A stretch of 64,000 bases of DNA from the NCBI GenBank assembly GCA_037954235.1, contig JBBMOA010000001.1:29909074-29973073 (forward strand), in the 5' to 3' direction. Below are positions 61,401-64,000 of the stretch, piece by piece. The DNA comes from Aulostomus chinensis. Lineage: Eukaryota; Chordata; Actinopteri; Syngnathiformes; Aulostomidae. Under the pieces are notes generated by a model. The model was not told the DNA's origin, ran no database searches, and saw only the letters and a list, made by a program, of their open reading frames with translations. Within the stretch, counting starts at the first letter, position 1. Each line of letters starts with the position of its first letter. The position numbers were made by a program, and so were the translations under genes.

Positions 61401-62084
61401 GAACAACCTAAAAGTGATGCTGACAGTCATGTGGTGATAGTTGCTCATAAACTCAGTGATGCTTACAGTAATGTAGTAATGGTTGCTACAAACCTTAAAA
61501 TAATGCAACAGTAAAGTAGTAAGAGTTGCTTCTAACCTCAAAATAATGCGACAGTGATGTCAGAAGAATTGGTAATGATCTCAAACTGATGGGACAGTGA
61601 TGTCGTAAGAATTGCTAATGAACTCAAAATGATGCTAACAGTAATGTAGTGATAGTTGTTCATAAACTCAGTGATGCTTACAGTAATGTAGTAAGAGTTT
61701 CGAAGAACCTCAAAGTGATGCTAACAGTCATGTAGTAAGTGTTTTGAACAACTTCAAAGTGATCCTGACAGTCATGTAGTAAGAGTTGCTACCAACCTCA
61801 ATTTAATGCTACAGTGATGTCTGAAGAATTGCTAATAAACTCAAAATAATGCTAACAGTAATGTATTGATATTTGCTAATAAACTCAAAGTGATGCTGAC
61901 AGTAATGTAGTAAGAGTTGCTATGAACCTTAGTAATGTATTGATATTTGCTAATAAACTCAAAGTGATGCTGACAGTAATGTAGTACGAGTTGCTATGAA
62001 CCTTTAAATAATGCAACAGTAATGTAGTAAGAGTTGCTACGAACCTAAAAATAATGCGACAGTGATGTGAGAAGAATTGCTAAG

Positions 62085-62265
62085 AATTCAAAATCACGCC
62101 AAAGTGATGTAATGAGAGTTGCGACATACCTAAGAAATGATGCTACAGTGATGTGGTGAGAGTTGCTACTTACCTAAGAAATGATGCTACAGTGATGTAG
62201 TGAGAGTTGCTACTTACCTAAGAAATGATGTTACAGTGATGTAGTGAGAGTTGCTACGAACCTCA
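62085..62265 (+). repeat. family-1 island inside family 2
   Basis: Four family-1 monomers, three of them of the TACCTAAGAAATGATGC type, sit inside family-2 DNA with sharp edges. This fits gene conversion or unequal exchange between the two families. Confidence 0.85.
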
Positions 62266-63500
62266 AAATATTGCGAGTGATGTCGTAAGAATTGCTAATG
62301 AACTCAAAATGATGCTAACAGTAATGTAGTGATAGTTGCTCATAAACTCAGTGATGCTTAGGTAATGTAGGAAGTGTTTCGAAGAACCTCAAAGTGATGC
62401 TTACTGTCATGTAGTAAGAGTTGCCACGAACCTTAAAATAATGCAACAGTAAAGTAGTAAGAGTTGCTTCTAACCTCAAAATAATGCGACAGTGATGTCA
62501 GAAGAATTGGTAATTATCTAAAACTGATGGGACAGTGATGTCGTAAGAATTGCTAATGAACTCAAAAAGATGCTAACAGTAATGTAGTGATAGTTGCTAA
62601 TTAACTCAGTGATGCTTACAGTAATGTAGTAAGAGTTTCGAAGAACGTCGAAGTGATGCTTACAGAAATGTAGTAAGAGTTGCTACTAACCTCAAAATAA
62701 TGCGACAGTGATGTCTCAAGAATTGCTAATAAACTCAAAGTGATGCTGACAATAATGTAGTAAGTGTTGCTCCGAATCTTTAAATAATGCAGCAGTAATG
62801 TAGTAAGAGTTGCTACAAACCTCAAAATAATGCGACAGTAATGTCAGAAGAATTGCTAATGATCTCAAAATGATGCGACAGTGATGTAGTAAGAATTGCT
62901 AAGGAACTCAAAATGATGCTAACTGTAATGGAGTGAAACTTTCGAATAACCTCAAAGTGATGCTGACAGTCATGTAGTAAGAGTTGCTCCGAAACTCAAA
63001 ATAATGCCACAGTAATGTAGTAAAAGTTTCTACGAACCTCAAAATATTGCCACAGTGATGTCAAAAGAATTGCTATTGAACTCAAAACGATGCTAACAGT
63101 AACGTAGTGATAGTTGCTAATAAACTCAGTGATGCTTACCGTAATGTAGTAAGTGTTTGGAACAACCTCAAAGTGATGCTGACAGTCATGTAGTAAGAGT
63201 TGCTACTAACCTTTAAATAATGCAACAATAATGTAGTAAGAGTTGCTATGAACCTCAAAATGATGCGACAGTGATGTCAGAAGAATTGGTAATGATCTCA
63301 AACTGATGGGACAGTGATGTCGTAAGAATTGCTAATGAACTCAAAATGATGCTAACAGTAATGTAGTAAGAGTTGCCAATGAACTCAAAGTGATGCTGAC
63401 AGTAATGTAGTCAGTGTTTCGAACAACCTCAAAGTGATTCTGACAGTCATGTCGTAAGAATTGCTAATGAACTCAAGATGATGCTAACAGTAATGTACAA

Positions 63501-64000
63501 TAATGCTACAGTGATGTGGTGAGAGTTGCGACTATCCTCAAAATTATGCTACAGTGATGTAATGAGAGTTGCTACGAATCTCAAAATGATGCTACAGTGA
63601 TGTGGTGAGAGTTGCTTCTTTCCTCAAAATGAGGTGACAGTGATGAAGTGAGAGTTGATACTAATCTCAAAATGATGCTGACAGTGATGTAACGAGAGTT
63701 GCTACGGTCCTCAAAATGATGCTACAGTGATGTTATGACAGTTGCTACTAACCTAAGAAATTATGCTGACAGTGTTGTGGTGAGAGTTGATCGTAATTTA
63801 GAAATCATGCTAAAGTGATGTCATGAGAGTTGCTTCTAACCGAAGAAATGATGCTACAGTGATGTAGGCAGAGTTGCTACGATGCTCAAACTGATGCTTC
63901 CAGTAATGTAGTGAGAGTTGCGACAAACCTCAAAATGATGCGACAGTGATGTCATGGGAGTTGCTACTAACCTAAGAAATGATGTTACAGTGATGAAATG
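63501..64000 (+). repeat. satellite array, family 1 (continues beyond window)
   Basis: After a short hybrid (GTAATGTACAATAATGCTACAG) the monomers return to family 1 with CTAAGAAATGATGC variants similar to those at 9.9-13.3 kb. The array runs off the window end. Confidence 0.93.

Larger units (their letters stand above)
42236..63500 (+). repeat. satellite array, family 2 (long block)
   Basis: About 21 kb of family-2 monomers with higher-order structure. Successive GTCGGAAG marks lie at 46611, 46828, 47001, 47132 and 47349, that is 217, 173, 131 and 217 bp apart: five, four, three and five monomers. Clear sub-classes follow one another, including GTCGGAAGAATT..., GATAGTTGCTAATC..., AAGTGTTTCGAAT..., AAGAGTTGCTACGAACCTCAAAATAATGCG and AAAAGTTGCTACGAACCTCAAAATATTGCG. 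A short family-1 island lies at 62085-62265. The minus-strand open frames here (up to 87 codons) are by-products of the monomer. Confidence 0.95.

Noticed and set aside
42236..63500. CENP-B box in the satellite
   Set aside because: No match to the NTTCG....A..CGGGN pattern was seen. TTCGAA-containing monomers lack the CGGG half.

Overview
The window is vertebrate nuclear DNA, most likely from a ray-finned (percomorph-type) fish. The evidence is vertebrate U1 and U2 snRNA genes, an intron-split C2H2 zinc-finger gene with the N-terminal exon type I associate with teleosts, remains of a BED/hAT transposon and a LINE reverse transcriptase, tRNA-Ala-like sequences, and a very large tandem satellite. 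There is no sign of prokaryotic gene organisation.

Layout. (1) 1-1365 is an snRNA block: U1 (96-259) and U2 (1031-1222), both on the minus strand, with an ~85-bp sequence present once upstream of each gene. (2) 1366-13418 is satellite DNA built from a 42-44-bp monomer, interrupted once by a 442-bp element with inverted ends (3777-4218). (3) 13419-26271 is a 12.9-kb non-satellite island. It holds a decayed BED/hAT transposase gene on the minus strand, a CpG-rich promoter-like stretch with CRE and ETS motifs, a two-exon eight-finger C2H2 gene on the plus strand (predicted 527 aa), a LINE fragment, a (TG)n microsatellite and two tRNA-Ala(AGC)-like sequences. (4) 26272-64000 is satellite again, in the same orientation, to the end of the window. 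About 49 kb (roughly three quarters) of the window is satellite.

The satellite is highly structured. Two monomer families alternate in blocks. Family 1 is made of fairly uniform 43/44-mers. Family 2 has sub-classes ordered into 3-, 4- and 5-mer units with spacings of 131, 173 and 217 bp. Both carry a short dyad of the form nnACA-GTGA-TGTnn whose outer pairs appear to covary in some variants. Larger duplications are layered on top, with offsets of about 0.74, 0.82, 1.26, 1.46, 1.65, 1.82, 4.65 and 6.8-8.4 kb.

The only intact protein-coding gene I can support is the zinc-finger gene. Its likely role is nuclear, sequence-specific DNA binding. Whether it acts on the surrounding repeats is speculation. 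All coordinates and counts were read by eye.
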